DNA of 64,000 nt from Aliiglaciecola sp. LCG003. Lineage in GTDB: Bacteria; Pseudomonadota; Gammaproteobacteria; Enterobacterales; Alteromonadaceae. Below the pieces are notes generated by a model, which saw nothing but the letters and a program-made list of their open reading frames with translations, did not search any database and was not told the origin of the DNA. A program made the position numbers and the translations under genes. Positions 53,364-61,031 of this stretch are shown here, piece after piece. The DNA lies in the NCBI RefSeq assembly GCF_030316135.1, contig NZ_CP128185.1, forward strand, positions 4,092,001 to 4,156,000, written 5' to 3'. Positions within the stretch are counted from its first letter, which is position 1; each line of letters begins with the position of its first letter.

Positions 53364-54607
53364 GAAATTTTATGAAAAACAAAAACATCATTTCAGTAAT
53401 TACAGCCTGTTTATTGGGGCTAACTTTTTTATCATCACTACCTGCATTAGCAGAATCAAGCCCTGCGAATGAACAGGCCGAGCCCGAAAAAGGTCCCCAT
53501 CGTGGACGCATGTTGCGTGACGATGAATTTGCGATAGAGTTAGCTATTTTTGAAACTGGTGTCCCGCCAGAGTTTCGAGTTTGGGTAACATATAAAGGAG
53601 AAGCGGTATCACCAGATAAAGTTGATCTTAATATAAAGCTCACCCGACTTGGGGGCATAGTGGATGATATTCAGTTCATTAAACAAAATGATTTATTGCG
53701 CGGTGATATGGTGATTTACGAGCCACATTCCTTTGTGGTGACGATAACCGCCAAGCATCAGGGGAAAACCCATCGCTGGGAATATGACAATTTCGAAGGA
53801 CGCACCACCATTGAGCAGGCAGTTGCTAATGCTATGGAAATTAAAACCGATATTGCTAGCGCGGTCACACTTCACCAAACTATTCCCGCATACGGTACAT
53901 TAATATTACCACCCGGTGCGAATCGTATTATCAAAGCGAGATTTGAAGGCGAAATCAAACAGCTCCACGTAAAACAAGGCGATAAAGTTAAAAAGGGGCA
54001 ATTGTTATTTACCGTTGAAAGTAACGAGAGCTTGAAGTCATTCCAAATTACCTCTCCCTCAGATGGACTTATTACTGCACAACACGCAAATGCCGGAGAA
54101 CAAACTGGCGGACGCACCTTACTAATTATTACCGACACTTCACGCTATATCGCACAGCTAGCCGTCTACTCCATTGACTACCAAAAGGTGTCAGTAGGCG
54201 TACCTGTTACCTTGAATATCGACGGTTATAGTTCGGCTTTTAGTGGCAACATCGCCTATATCGAACCGGCGGTACGAGACGACCAAGCTAGGCTGGTGTG
54301 GGTATATGTTGACGATGAAAAAAGACGGTTAACATCAGGCAGTTTTGTTAACGCTGCGATTGAAATCGCTACTATTAATGTGCCGCTAGCTGTTAAGCGT
54401 ACTGGTTTACAGGCCTTCCGTGATTTCACTGTGGTGTATGCCAAAGTAGGTGAGCAATATGAAGTACGGATGCTGGAGTTAGGCCGTCAGGATAAAGAGT
54501 GGATTGAAGTATTAGGTGGCTTAGATCAGGGCACTGAGTACGTTAGCGAAAATAGTTACATTCTAAAAGCCGACATTGAAAAGTCTGGCGCATCCCACGA
54601 CCACTAG
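53360..54607 (+). CDS. Heavy-metal RND efflux periplasmic adaptor (CzcB/CusB-like)
   Basis: A 415-residue adaptor with a signal peptide (IISVITACLLGLTFLSSLPALA). An N-terminal metal-type beta domain (GPHRGRMLRDDEFAIELAIFETGVPPEFRVWV) is followed by the barrel-sandwich hybrid (IIKARFEGEIKQLHVKQGDKVKKGQLLF and SPSDGLITAQHANAGEQ) and beta-barrel and proximal domains. The last residues, GASHDH, are His-rich, as is usual in metal adaptors. A second ATG at 53372 is also possible as the start. Confidence 0.9.
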   Translation: MRNFMKNKNIISVITACLLGLTFLSSLPALAESSPANEQAEPEKGPHRGRMLRDDEFAIELAIFETGVPPEFRVWVTYKGEAVSPDKVDLNIKLTRLGGIVDDIQFIKQNDLLRGDMVIYEPHSFVVTITAKHQGKTHRWEYDNFEGRTTIEQAVANAMEIKTDIASAVTLHQTIPAYGTLILPPGANRIIKARFEGEIKQLHVKQGDKVKKGQLLFTVESNESLKSFQITSPSDGLITAQHANAGEQTGGRTLLIITDTSRYIAQLAVYSIDYQKVSVGVPVTLNIDGYSSAFSGNIAYIEPAVRDDQARLVWVYVDDEKRRLTSGSFVNAAIEIATINVPLAVKRTGLQAFRDFTVVYAKVGEQYEVRMLELGRQDKEWIEVLGGLDQGTEYVSENSYILKADIEKSGASHDH

Positions 54608-54616
54608 GAGCACGTA

Positions 54617-57600
54617 ATGTTAGAATCGATTTTACGCTTTTCCATAAAGCGGAACTTGCTCATTATGGTAATGGTATTGAGTTTTGCAGGCCTTGGGATA
54701 TGGAATTTCACTAAACTCCCTATCGATGCAGTGCCTGATATTACCAATGTACAAGTCATGATAAACACTGAGGCCGCAGGTTATACACCGCTGGAAATAG
54801 AACAACGAGTGACCTTTCCCTTGGAAAATGCCCTAGCAGGATTACCTGGACTTGCTTACACGCGTTCGGTGTCTCGCTATGGACTGTCACAAGTTATCGC
54901 CATCTTTGATGATGACACTGATGTTTATTTTGCTCGCCAGTTAGTCAACGAACGCTTGTCTGCTGCTCGTGCTGAATTACCTTCTGGACTAGAGCCTCAA
55001 CTTGGCCCTATAGCAACAGGTTTGGGCGAGATATTCATGTTTACCGTGGATGCAGAGCCGGGCGCAACCAACGATGATGGCACCCCAGTCACACCAATGG
55101 ATTTACGTACCGTGCATGACTGGACTATTCGCCCACAATTAATGCGTGTACCGGGCGTTGTGGAAGTTAACCCGATCGGCGGTTATGAGCGAGAAATATT
55201 AGTGGGTTTTAAGCCTGACAAATTACTGGCCTATGGGTTGACGCAGGCGGATGTAATTACAGCAATTGAACAAAATAACAGTAATCAGGGAGCAGGTTTT
55301 ATCGAACAAAACGGTGCTCAATGGTTATTACGCATGCCCGGTCAGATTGAAGACTTGGAAGGTGTAGGTCAAATCCCCTTGCGCAGTAATAGTGGTGCGT
55401 CAATACGGATCAAGGATGTTGCTGATATCAGTAACGGTAAGGGACTTAGAAACGGGGCTGCGACACAAAATGGTCGCGAAGTGGTGATGAGCACAGTATT
55501 CATGCTTATTGGCGAAAATAGCCGTACCGTTGCAAATGCAGTTGGCGAAAAGCTTACGGAAATTAATAACACCTTACCTGAGGGGATTGTTGCAACCGCT
55601 GTATATGACCGCACTAAGTTAGTAGATAAAACATTACACACCGTCCAGACCAACCTGCTTGAAGGTGCATTGTTAGTCATCGTTGTATTGTTTGTATTAT
55701 TGGGTAATTTCAGGGCGGCGTTTCTTACAGCACTTGTCATCCCTTTCGCCATGCTGATGACTATTACTGGTATGGTGAAGAGCAATGTCAGCGCCAATCT
55801 TATGAGCCTAGGGGCACTTGATTTTGGCTTGCTAGTTGATGGTGCCATTATCATTGTTGAAAACTGCTTACGTCGTTTGAGTCAGGCCGGTTCAGCAAAC
55901 CACACTTTGCCATTAAAAGAACGTTTGGAGTTGGTATTTGACGCAACACGGGAAGTTATTCGGCCTGCGTTATTCGGTGTACTCATCATAACGGCTGTAT
56001 ATTTGCCTATTTTTGCCCTCGAAGGCGTTGAAGGTAAAATGTTTCATCCAATGGCAATAACGGTAGTGATCGCCTTACTTAGCGCCATGTTTTTATCAAT
56101 TACCTTTGTGCCTGCCATGATTGCTTTGCTTTTCAAAAAGCCAGTGCAAGAAAAACATAATTTTATCATTCGAGGTGCAACTGCTATTTATCAACCTGCG
56201 CTTACTTGGGTGCTTAAAGGTCGATGGTTAATAGTAATTGCGGCGAGTCTACTGGTCATCATATTTGGATTTCAGGCGACACGTTTAGGTAGTGAGTTTG
56301 CGCCAAATTTAGATGAAGGCGACATAGCGATGCATGCTTTACGGATACCGGGGACATCACTGAGTCAGGCCATTGTATTGCAAGAGGTATTAGAAGAAAA
56401 AATTAAGCAGATGCCGGAAGTAGAACGTGTTTTTGCAAAAATAGGCACAGCAGATGTAGCAACAGATGCTGTTCCGCCAAGTGTGGCAGATAACTTCATT
56501 ATTCTTAAACCACGTGAGCAGTGGCCTGATCCTAATAAATCTAAAGAGCAAGTGGTGGAAGAATTAGCGGCTATGGTTGCCCCAGTTCCGGGTAATCGAT
56601 ATGAATTCCTGCAACCGATACAAATGCGTTTTAATGAAATCCTAGCAGGGGTTCGTGCAGAACTTGCCATAAAGGTATTTGGTGATGATTTTGACACTTT
56701 AACATCGTTAGGAGCAGAGATTGAGTCTGCGATAAGTAACGTGACGGGTATTGCCGACATCCAAGTAGAGCGAACGACCGGATTGCCCATGTTGAGTATT
56801 GAACCCAAGCTTGAAAAGCTTGCTCAGTACGGCATAAGCAAAGCTGCGATACAGACACAATTAGCCACTGCAATGGGCGGTACTGTAGCAGGTAAGTTTT
56901 ACCAAGGAGATATTCGCTCCGACATCGTTGTTCGCTTGGCTGAAGACTTGCGAACAGATTTAGATGGACTGGCTTATTTACCTATTCAATTACCTGATGG
57001 TCATGCCGTACCACTACAAGAACTCGCCACGCTAAATTTGGTTGATGGTGCTAACCAAATAAACCGTGAAAACGGAAAACGCCGAATAGTGGTTACTGCA
57101 AACGTCAGAGGACGTGATTTAGGGAGTTTTGTAGCGGATGTTCAACAAGCTATTGGCGACAATGTTGATGTGCCAGCAGGCAATTGGGTGGAGTACGGTG
57201 GCACCTATCAAAAGTTACAATCAGCATCGCAGCGACTCAGTGTTGTGGTACCAATAACGTTAGTTATGATCATTGGTTTGCTTGTATTAGCACTGGGTTC
57301 ATTTAAAGACGCCATGATTATATTTGCCGGCGTGCCATTGGCGCTAACCGGGGGGATTGCCGCCTTGATGCTGCGAGATATTCCGTTCTCGATTTCAGCT
57401 GCTGTTGGATTTATTGCTTTATCCGGTATTGCCATTTTGAACGGACTGGTCATGGTATCTTTCATACGCGAACTTCGTAAAGATAATGTCTCGCTGAACC
57501 AAGCCATCTTTGAAGGGGCTACAACCCGTCTACGACCAGTATTGACCACTGCCTTGGTTGCCGCACTTGGGTTTATACCAATGGCACTTAATACGGGGAT

Positions 57601-57766
57601 AGGCTCTGAAGTACAACGTCCATTGGCTACCGTGGTTATTGGGGGAATTATTTCATCAACCCTATTAACTCTGTTTGTCATACCTGCGTTATATCGTATT
57701 TTACATAAAGAAACGGAAGCAATTTTGGCTAAGTCTGAGTTGTTGGGGTCATCTAATGCTAGCTAA
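54617..57766 (+). CDS. Heavy-metal RND efflux pump (CzcA-like, HME family)
   Basis: A 1049-residue HME-RND pump behind a strong AGGAG site. It begins MLESILRFSIKRNLLIM, has KLPIDAVPDITNVQVMINTEA and the TM4 signature LGALDFGLLVDGAIIIVENC. The DFG-x-x-VDGA form with Asp residues is that of the Co/Zn/Cd/Ni (Czc, Cnr) groups, not the AIGAMVDAA form of copper/silver CusA. It therefore most likely exports divalent cations, using proton motive force, with the channel and adaptor encoded just upstream. Confidence 0.92.
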   Translation: MLESILRFSIKRNLLIMVMVLSFAGLGIWNFTKLPIDAVPDITNVQVMINTEAAGYTPLEIEQRVTFPLENALAGLPGLAYTRSVSRYGLSQVIAIFDDDTDVYFARQLVNERLSAARAELPSGLEPQLGPIATGLGEIFMFTVDAEPGATNDDGTPVTPMDLRTVHDWTIRPQLMRVPGVVEVNPIGGYEREILVGFKPDKLLAYGLTQADVITAIEQNNSNQGAGFIEQNGAQWLLRMPGQIEDLEGVGQIPLRSNSGASIRIKDVADISNGKGLRNGAATQNGREVVMSTVFMLIGENSRTVANAVGEKLTEINNTLPEGIVATAVYDRTKLVDKTLHTVQTNLLEGALLVIVVLFVLLGNFRAAFLTALVIPFAMLMTITGMVKSNVSANLMSLGALDFGLLVDGAIIIVENCLRRLSQAGSANHTLPLKERLELVFDATREVIRPALFGVLIITAVYLPIFALEGVEGKMFHPMAITVVIALLSAMFLSITFVPAMIALLFKKPVQEKHNFIIRGATAIYQPALTWVLKGRWLIVIAASLLVIIFGFQATRLGSEFAPNLDEGDIAMHALRIPGTSLSQAIVLQEVLEEKIKQMPEVERVFAKIGTADVATDAVPPSVADNFIILKPREQWPDPNKSKEQVVEELAAMVAPVPGNRYEFLQPIQMRFNEILAGVRAELAIKVFGDDFDTLTSLGAEIESAISNVTGIADIQVERTTGLPMLSIEPKLEKLAQYGISKAAIQTQLATAMGGTVAGKFYQGDIRSDIVVRLAEDLRTDLDGLAYLPIQLPDGHAVPLQELATLNLVDGANQINRENGKRRIVVTANVRGRDLGSFVADVQQAIGDNVDVPAGNWVEYGGTYQKLQSASQRLSVVVPITLVMIIGLLVLALGSFKDAMIIFAGVPLALTGGIAALMLRDIPFSISAAVGFIALSGIAILNGLVMVSFIRELRKDNVSLNQAIFEGATTRLRPVLTTALVAALGFIPMALNTGIGSEVQRPLATVVIGGIISSTLLTLFVIPALYRILHKETEAILAKSELLGSSNAS

Positions 57767-58451
57767 TTTACTGAAATTTAGCTTAGTTACTTTCTCGTTG
57801 TGCTTGATGGGCTTAAGCAGCGATGTAGTTGCTCATGGTGTAGATGATAACACCCGTGCTTTTTTGCAGCAGAATACGGGCGTTCAATTTATACCTTTCT
57901 TGTACATTGGTGCTAAGCACATGATCACCGGTTATGACCACTTGTTGTTTCTGGTTGGAGTGATCTTCTTCCTATACAAAAGTCGTGACGTATTATTGTA
58001 TGTCACCATGTTTACTATTGGTCACAGTGCAACTTTGTTGTTGGGGGTATTAAGCGATATTCAGGTCAATGCTTATTTAATTGATGCAATCATTGGCCTG
58101 TCGGTGGTGTACAAAGGCTTTGATAATCTAGGTGGCTTTAAACGTTGTTTTAATTGGCAACCGAATACTCAATGGGCAGTGCTGATTTTCGGGCTGTTCC
58201 ACGGTTTTGGTCTAGCGACAAAATTGCAGGAGTTCCAGCTTCCCAATGAAGGCCTAATTACTAACTTGATCGCATTCAATATAGGAGTGGAGTTGGGACA
58301 ATTCGCGGCACTGGTTTTTATTCTCATTGCCATTAATGCTTGGCGAAAACTTCCATCCTTCCAAAGGTTTTCCACCCTAACCAATACTTTATTGATGAGT
58401 AGTGGGCTGATGCTCATGGGTTATCAGCTCGCTGGTTTTGTCATAAATTAA
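57756..58451 (+). CDS. HupE/UreJ-like membrane protein
   Basis: A 231-residue protein from the ATG at 57756, which overlaps the pump's stop by 11 bp. It has an N-terminal signal or helix (LLKFSLVTFSLCLMGLSSDVVAHG) and about seven helices with family features: YIGAKHMITGYDHLLFLVGVIFF, MFTIGHSATLLLGV and IFGLFHGFGLATKLQE. His residues in GYDHLLF, GHSATL and FHGFG probably bind Ni or Co. HupE proteins are metal permeases; here it may export or balance the same metals. Confidence 0.85.
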   Translation: MLANLLKFSLVTFSLCLMGLSSDVVAHGVDDNTRAFLQQNTGVQFIPFLYIGAKHMITGYDHLLFLVGVIFFLYKSRDVLLYVTMFTIGHSATLLLGVLSDIQVNAYLIDAIIGLSVVYKGFDNLGGFKRCFNWQPNTQWAVLIFGLFHGFGLATKLQEFQLPNEGLITNLIAFNIGVELGQFAALVFILIAINAWRKLPSFQRFSTLTNTLLMSSGLMLMGYQLAGFVIN

Positions 58452-58467
58452 TTAGAAAGAGAAGAAA

Positions 58468-58992
58468 ATGCAACACATTGTAAGTAGTAAGACACTCATA
58501 AAAGCTGCAGCATCAGCCATCCTAGTCGCTATCGTAGCTTTGGTTACCCTCATTTTGCCTGCTGAGTACAACATTGATCCCACAGGTATTGGGCACAAGC
58601 TAGGCTTAACGGTACTCGCCACAACATCTGAAGCTGAAACTCCAAATATACCAGTACAAATTGGAACGGATGAATTCCAGATTATTGAGGTTATAGTACC
58701 TCCCATGCGGGGAGTTGAGTATAAATTCAGTATGCAACAATATGACAAAATGACTTATGAATGGCTGACCGATGGTGATTCGCTGTATTTTGATTTACAC
58801 GGAGAGCCGCAGGGCGATACCAGTGGCTATTTTGAAAGCTATGCCATTGCAAGCCTAAGTGAAATGAAAGGCAGCTTTACTGCGCCCTTTTATGGTTCTC
58901 ATGGCTGGTATTGGAAAAATGAATCAGCCAAACCCGTCGCTGTGCAACTCATGGTGAAAGGTCAGTATGAAGTGATTGGCCTTAAACAATAA
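58468..58992 (+). CDS. Membrane-anchored periplasmic protein of the metal efflux cluster
   Basis: A 174-residue protein with one N-terminal membrane helix (AAASAILVAIVALVTLILPAEYNI) and a periplasmic domain containing EVIVPPMRGVEYKFSMQ, YFDLHGEPQGDTSGYFESY and FTAPFYGSHGWYWKNES. Proteins like this are usually named transmembrane anchor proteins and recur beside CzcA-type pumps. No enzymatic motif is visible; its role is unknown but probably tied to metal handling in the envelope. Confidence 0.7.
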   Translation: MQHIVSSKTLIKAAASAILVAIVALVTLILPAEYNIDPTGIGHKLGLTVLATTSEAETPNIPVQIGTDEFQIIEVIVPPMRGVEYKFSMQQYDKMTYEWLTDGDSLYFDLHGEPQGDTSGYFESYAIASLSEMKGSFTAPFYGSHGWYWKNESAKPVAVQLMVKGQYEVIGLKQ

Positions 58993-59018
58993 GCAAAATA
59001 ACAATAATTGGAGAAAGA

Positions 59019-59237
59019 ATGAAAAAACTACTATCTGTCTTAGCGTTTTGCAGTGTGATGATCTGCAGTAACGCTATAGCGCATAGCGATCACGGAATTA
59101 TTAGTGGGCAGGCTGCGGTTAATATTGTTAACAAGTCGATACCAAAAATGACATTCAAGGAATTTGGCTTTGAAGTTGGAAAATTAACAATACTGTTGTC
59201 AGGCAACAGGACTCAATCTCGATCTATCTCGTTTTGA
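59019..59237 (+). pseudogene. 3'-truncated DUF6488-like gene
   Basis: A 72-residue product with signal peptide MKKLLSVLAFCSVMICSNAIA and mature start HSDHGIISGQAAVNIVNKS, resembling the small DUF6488 proteins that follow HupE and anchor genes in metal clusters (normally about 110 residues, from memory). The expected sequence runs to about FGFEVGKL (near 59184), then changes to TILLSGNRTQSRSISF and stops. At the same point another frame opens into the next, foreign-looking gene. I read it as cut by a deletion or insertion junction near 59185-59195. Confidence 0.6.
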
Positions 59238-60489
59238 GGACAAGGATCTGATCCTTAAATCAACAGCTGATGGAGAGCTTATATTTTCTCCATTGGGTAA
59301 TCGACCATCTGCGCCAATTATTGCGGTGGTTGGTATAACACCGGGCAGTCAATCCACTGAATTTGCGAAATTACTTAAAACAACGTCGATTGAAGAAGCG
59401 GCAAAACAGGCTGCTTTTGCTGGAGCGCAAAATGTAATAAAAAAAATGCTGAGTGCTCATGGTTTTGCTAATTCGATTGGTATTGATCTCTCTGGTGATA
59501 TCAATGATTCAGAAGCTATTTTTACAACATCACTCGTTAAATGTTGTTTAAAGCGCAAAAGCGCTTATCTCTATAAAGCGCCTGACATTTTAAAATCAGA
59601 AGAGGCTGTGTATTGTATAAAAAACAAGTTTTTAAATGACCTAAATAAATATCTTTCAATTCGGTTTATAGCGTTATTTGGCCAACCAAGTTGGGAAGCA
59701 ATAAATGGTATCTATCTAAACGGGCAAACCATTAAGGAATACCTAGAATCTCAAGGGAAAATAGTCTTAAACTTCCCTCATTTTGCACAAAACTTTCAGC
59801 AACGAGAGTTATTTTGTAGTTCTGAAGAGGAATTTGAAGCTATCTTAAAAGCTAAGCCCAAATATCAGTCATATGCATTGAATGCCAAGCAATTGAAAAC
59901 AGCTCTGTTTAATGCTGTGCCAAATTTGTCCCCAAACTCATCATCTGCTGAAAACCAAGTACTACTGAAATCTAGTACTACTTCTATAGAGACAAAAATG
60001 AAACCAGGTAAAAAAGCACCAAGTAAAACGTTACCCAAAGCAGCAAAGTCGGGAAATAACCTAACTTCAGCAGATGGGTTTATTTCGGATCATAATGAAC
60101 GAAAATTACATAAAATTATTGAAACCTTAGGATTGACAACAGGGTCAGTAACAAAGAGATCTTCAAAAGAGTTAGCTGTCTTCAATAACAGCAATATTCT
60201 TTGTTACATCAGCAGAAAAACAGGATTAACTAAAGGTCAGATGGTGGTGGTTATCCACCCCGATTTAGCTTTGAAAGTCGATAAGACAATAGACACTTCG
60301 GACAATATCAGCATTAGTGTTGGAAAATCCACCCGCTATATCTCAAGTTCTAATTATAAGTTGTTTGATAACGTTGGAGATTGCCCGGAACTTGAATCGA
60401 ATGAGCCATTTGGCGCAGCCTATCGAATACAAGTCTCTTCTGATTTCGCTGAGATATCTGATTTTTTAAATACGCTGATCGCAAGGTAA
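59188..60489 (+). CDS. 5'-truncated uracil-DNA glycosylase-like superfamily protein
   Basis: The frame is open from just after a TAA at 59185-59187, but the first usable start is TTG at 59293 (398 residues). Upstream codons read as normal protein (LDLSRFEDKDLILKSTADGE), so the true N-terminus is probably lost. Motifs: VVGITPGSQSTEF (UDG-fold motif 1-like), FTTSLVKCC and ALFGQPSWEAI. A Lys/Ser/Pro-rich linker (about 215-260) leads to a second domain (about 265-398) with TKGQMVVVIHPDLALKV that I do not recognise. The AT-rich, different-looking codon use and location near the glmS-linked Tn7-like end suggest mobile cargo. A DNA-directed or defence role is only a guess. Confidence 0.55.
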   Translation, partial: QYCCQATGLNLDLSRFEDKDLILKSTADGELIFSPLGNRPSAPIIAVVGITPGSQSTEFAKLLKTTSIEEAAKQAAFAGAQNVIKKMLSAHGFANSIGIDLSGDINDSEAIFTTSLVKCCLKRKSAYLYKAPDILKSEEAVYCIKNKFLNDLNKYLSIRFIALFGQPSWEAINGIYLNGQTIKEYLESQGKIVLNFPHFAQNFQQRELFCSSEEEFEAILKAKPKYQSYALNAKQLKTALFNAVPNLSPNSSSAENQVLLKSSTTSIETKMKPGKKAPSKTLPKAAKSGNNLTSADGFISDHNERKLHKIIETLGLTTGSVTKRSSKELAVFNNSNILCYISRKTGLTKGQMVVVIHPDLALKVDKTIDTSDNISISVGKSTRYISSSNYKLFDNVGDCPELESNEPFGAAYRIQVSSDFAEISDFLNTLIAR

Positions 60490-60936
60490 ATGATGAAAAT
60501 GTTAATTTCTGAAGCATTCAGTTTTTTTAAAGCTACTCAAACAAACGTCCAATGGTCGGTCTCTGCAATCACCGAAAATGGAGAGTTGGTCGCAAGCCTT
60601 TGGGAACAATTTTTTGAGAAACGAAGTAAAAACACAATGACATATGTCAACAGAGTTTCTCGATGGCAAGGAGCAGGTAATACGGAGTTTATTCGTAATA
60701 TTACATTGGCCGATAAAGGCAACCTGCCAGTGAGGGCGATTATTGCTAAAACAAAGAAACCAGAAATTGTTGCGTCAGGGGGGGGGGCTGCCACCAATCT
60801 CGGCAATACGTTCCATCCCAAAAAAGATTGGATTGGAAAAATAATCTTATGGGACGGTGACAATTTTGAGATTGAATTCTCTCAAATAAAACAGTCATAC
60901 GAAAAACCCGCTCAAAAGCGGGTTTTAAAAGTTTAA
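60490..60936 (+). CDS. Hypothetical protein with G10 tract, coupled to the UDG-like gene
   Basis: A 148-residue protein whose ATG directly follows the UDG-like stop (TAA then ATG), so the two are coupled. It contains VQWSVSAITENGELVASLWEQFF, WQGAGNTEFIRNI and WIGKIILWDGDNFEIEF. A run of ten G (60778-60787) encodes GGG within VASGGGAA; slippage there would shift the frame and truncate the product. The last codons overlap a hairpin terminator (60904-60929). I do not recognise the family. Confidence 0.6.
   Translation: MMKMLISEAFSFFKATQTNVQWSVSAITENGELVASLWEQFFEKRSKNTMTYVNRVSRWQGAGNTEFIRNITLADKGNLPVRAIIAKTKKPEIVASGGGAATNLGNTFHPKKDWIGKIILWDGDNFEIEFSQIKQSYEKPAQKRVLKV
60904..60929 (+). terminator. 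Rho-independent terminator overlapping the end of the coding region
   Basis: AAAACCCGCT (60904-60912 region) pairs with AGCGGGTTTT (to 60927) around a short A-rich loop, with a T-rich 3' side. It lies within the last codons before the stop at 60934-60936 and next to the Tn7-like end repeats. Confidence 0.65.
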
Positions 60937-60937
60937 G

Positions 60938-61009
60938 CCAGTTTCCAACTTTATTTAAGAATTTCCATCTTTATTTGAGAAGTTCCAACATTATTTGAAT
61001 ACCACAACA
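60938..61009 (-). mobile_element. Right end of a Tn7-like transposon at the glmS attachment site
   Basis: Read on the minus strand from 61009, the sequence starts TGTTGTGG and, after 12 nt, contains three contiguous 20-bp direct repeats: 60978-60997, 60958-60977 and 60938-60957, with consensus CAAATAAAGTTGGAA plus five variable bases. Tn7-like ends begin with TGT and carry arrays of about 20-22 bp TnsB-binding sites, overlapping at the right end. The terminus is 22 bp from the glmS stop codon, where Tn7-type elements insert with the right end nearest glmS. The adjacent GGGCC (61010-61014) would be one target duplication. No tns genes or matching left end were found in the window. Confidence 0.7.
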
Positions 61010-61024
61010 GGGCCTTACGGCCCT
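61009..61024 (-). terminator. glmS downstream hairpin abutting the transposon end
   Basis: AGGGCC (61009-61014) and GGCCCT (61019-61024) form a 6-bp stem with loop TTAC, 7 bp after the glmS stop. The expected T tract is absent because the sequence switches at once to the Tn7-like end. Confidence 0.5.
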
Positions 61025-61031
61025 TACCTCA

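Noticed and set aside
55369-55854. 161-codon minus-strand frame
   Set aside because: Antisense to the TM2-TM4 region of the CzcA-like pump.
59185-59209. Left end of the Tn7-like element at TGTTGTCAGG
   Set aside because: It shares only six bases with the right terminus, has no 20-bp repeats behind it, and the five bases before it do not match GGGCC.
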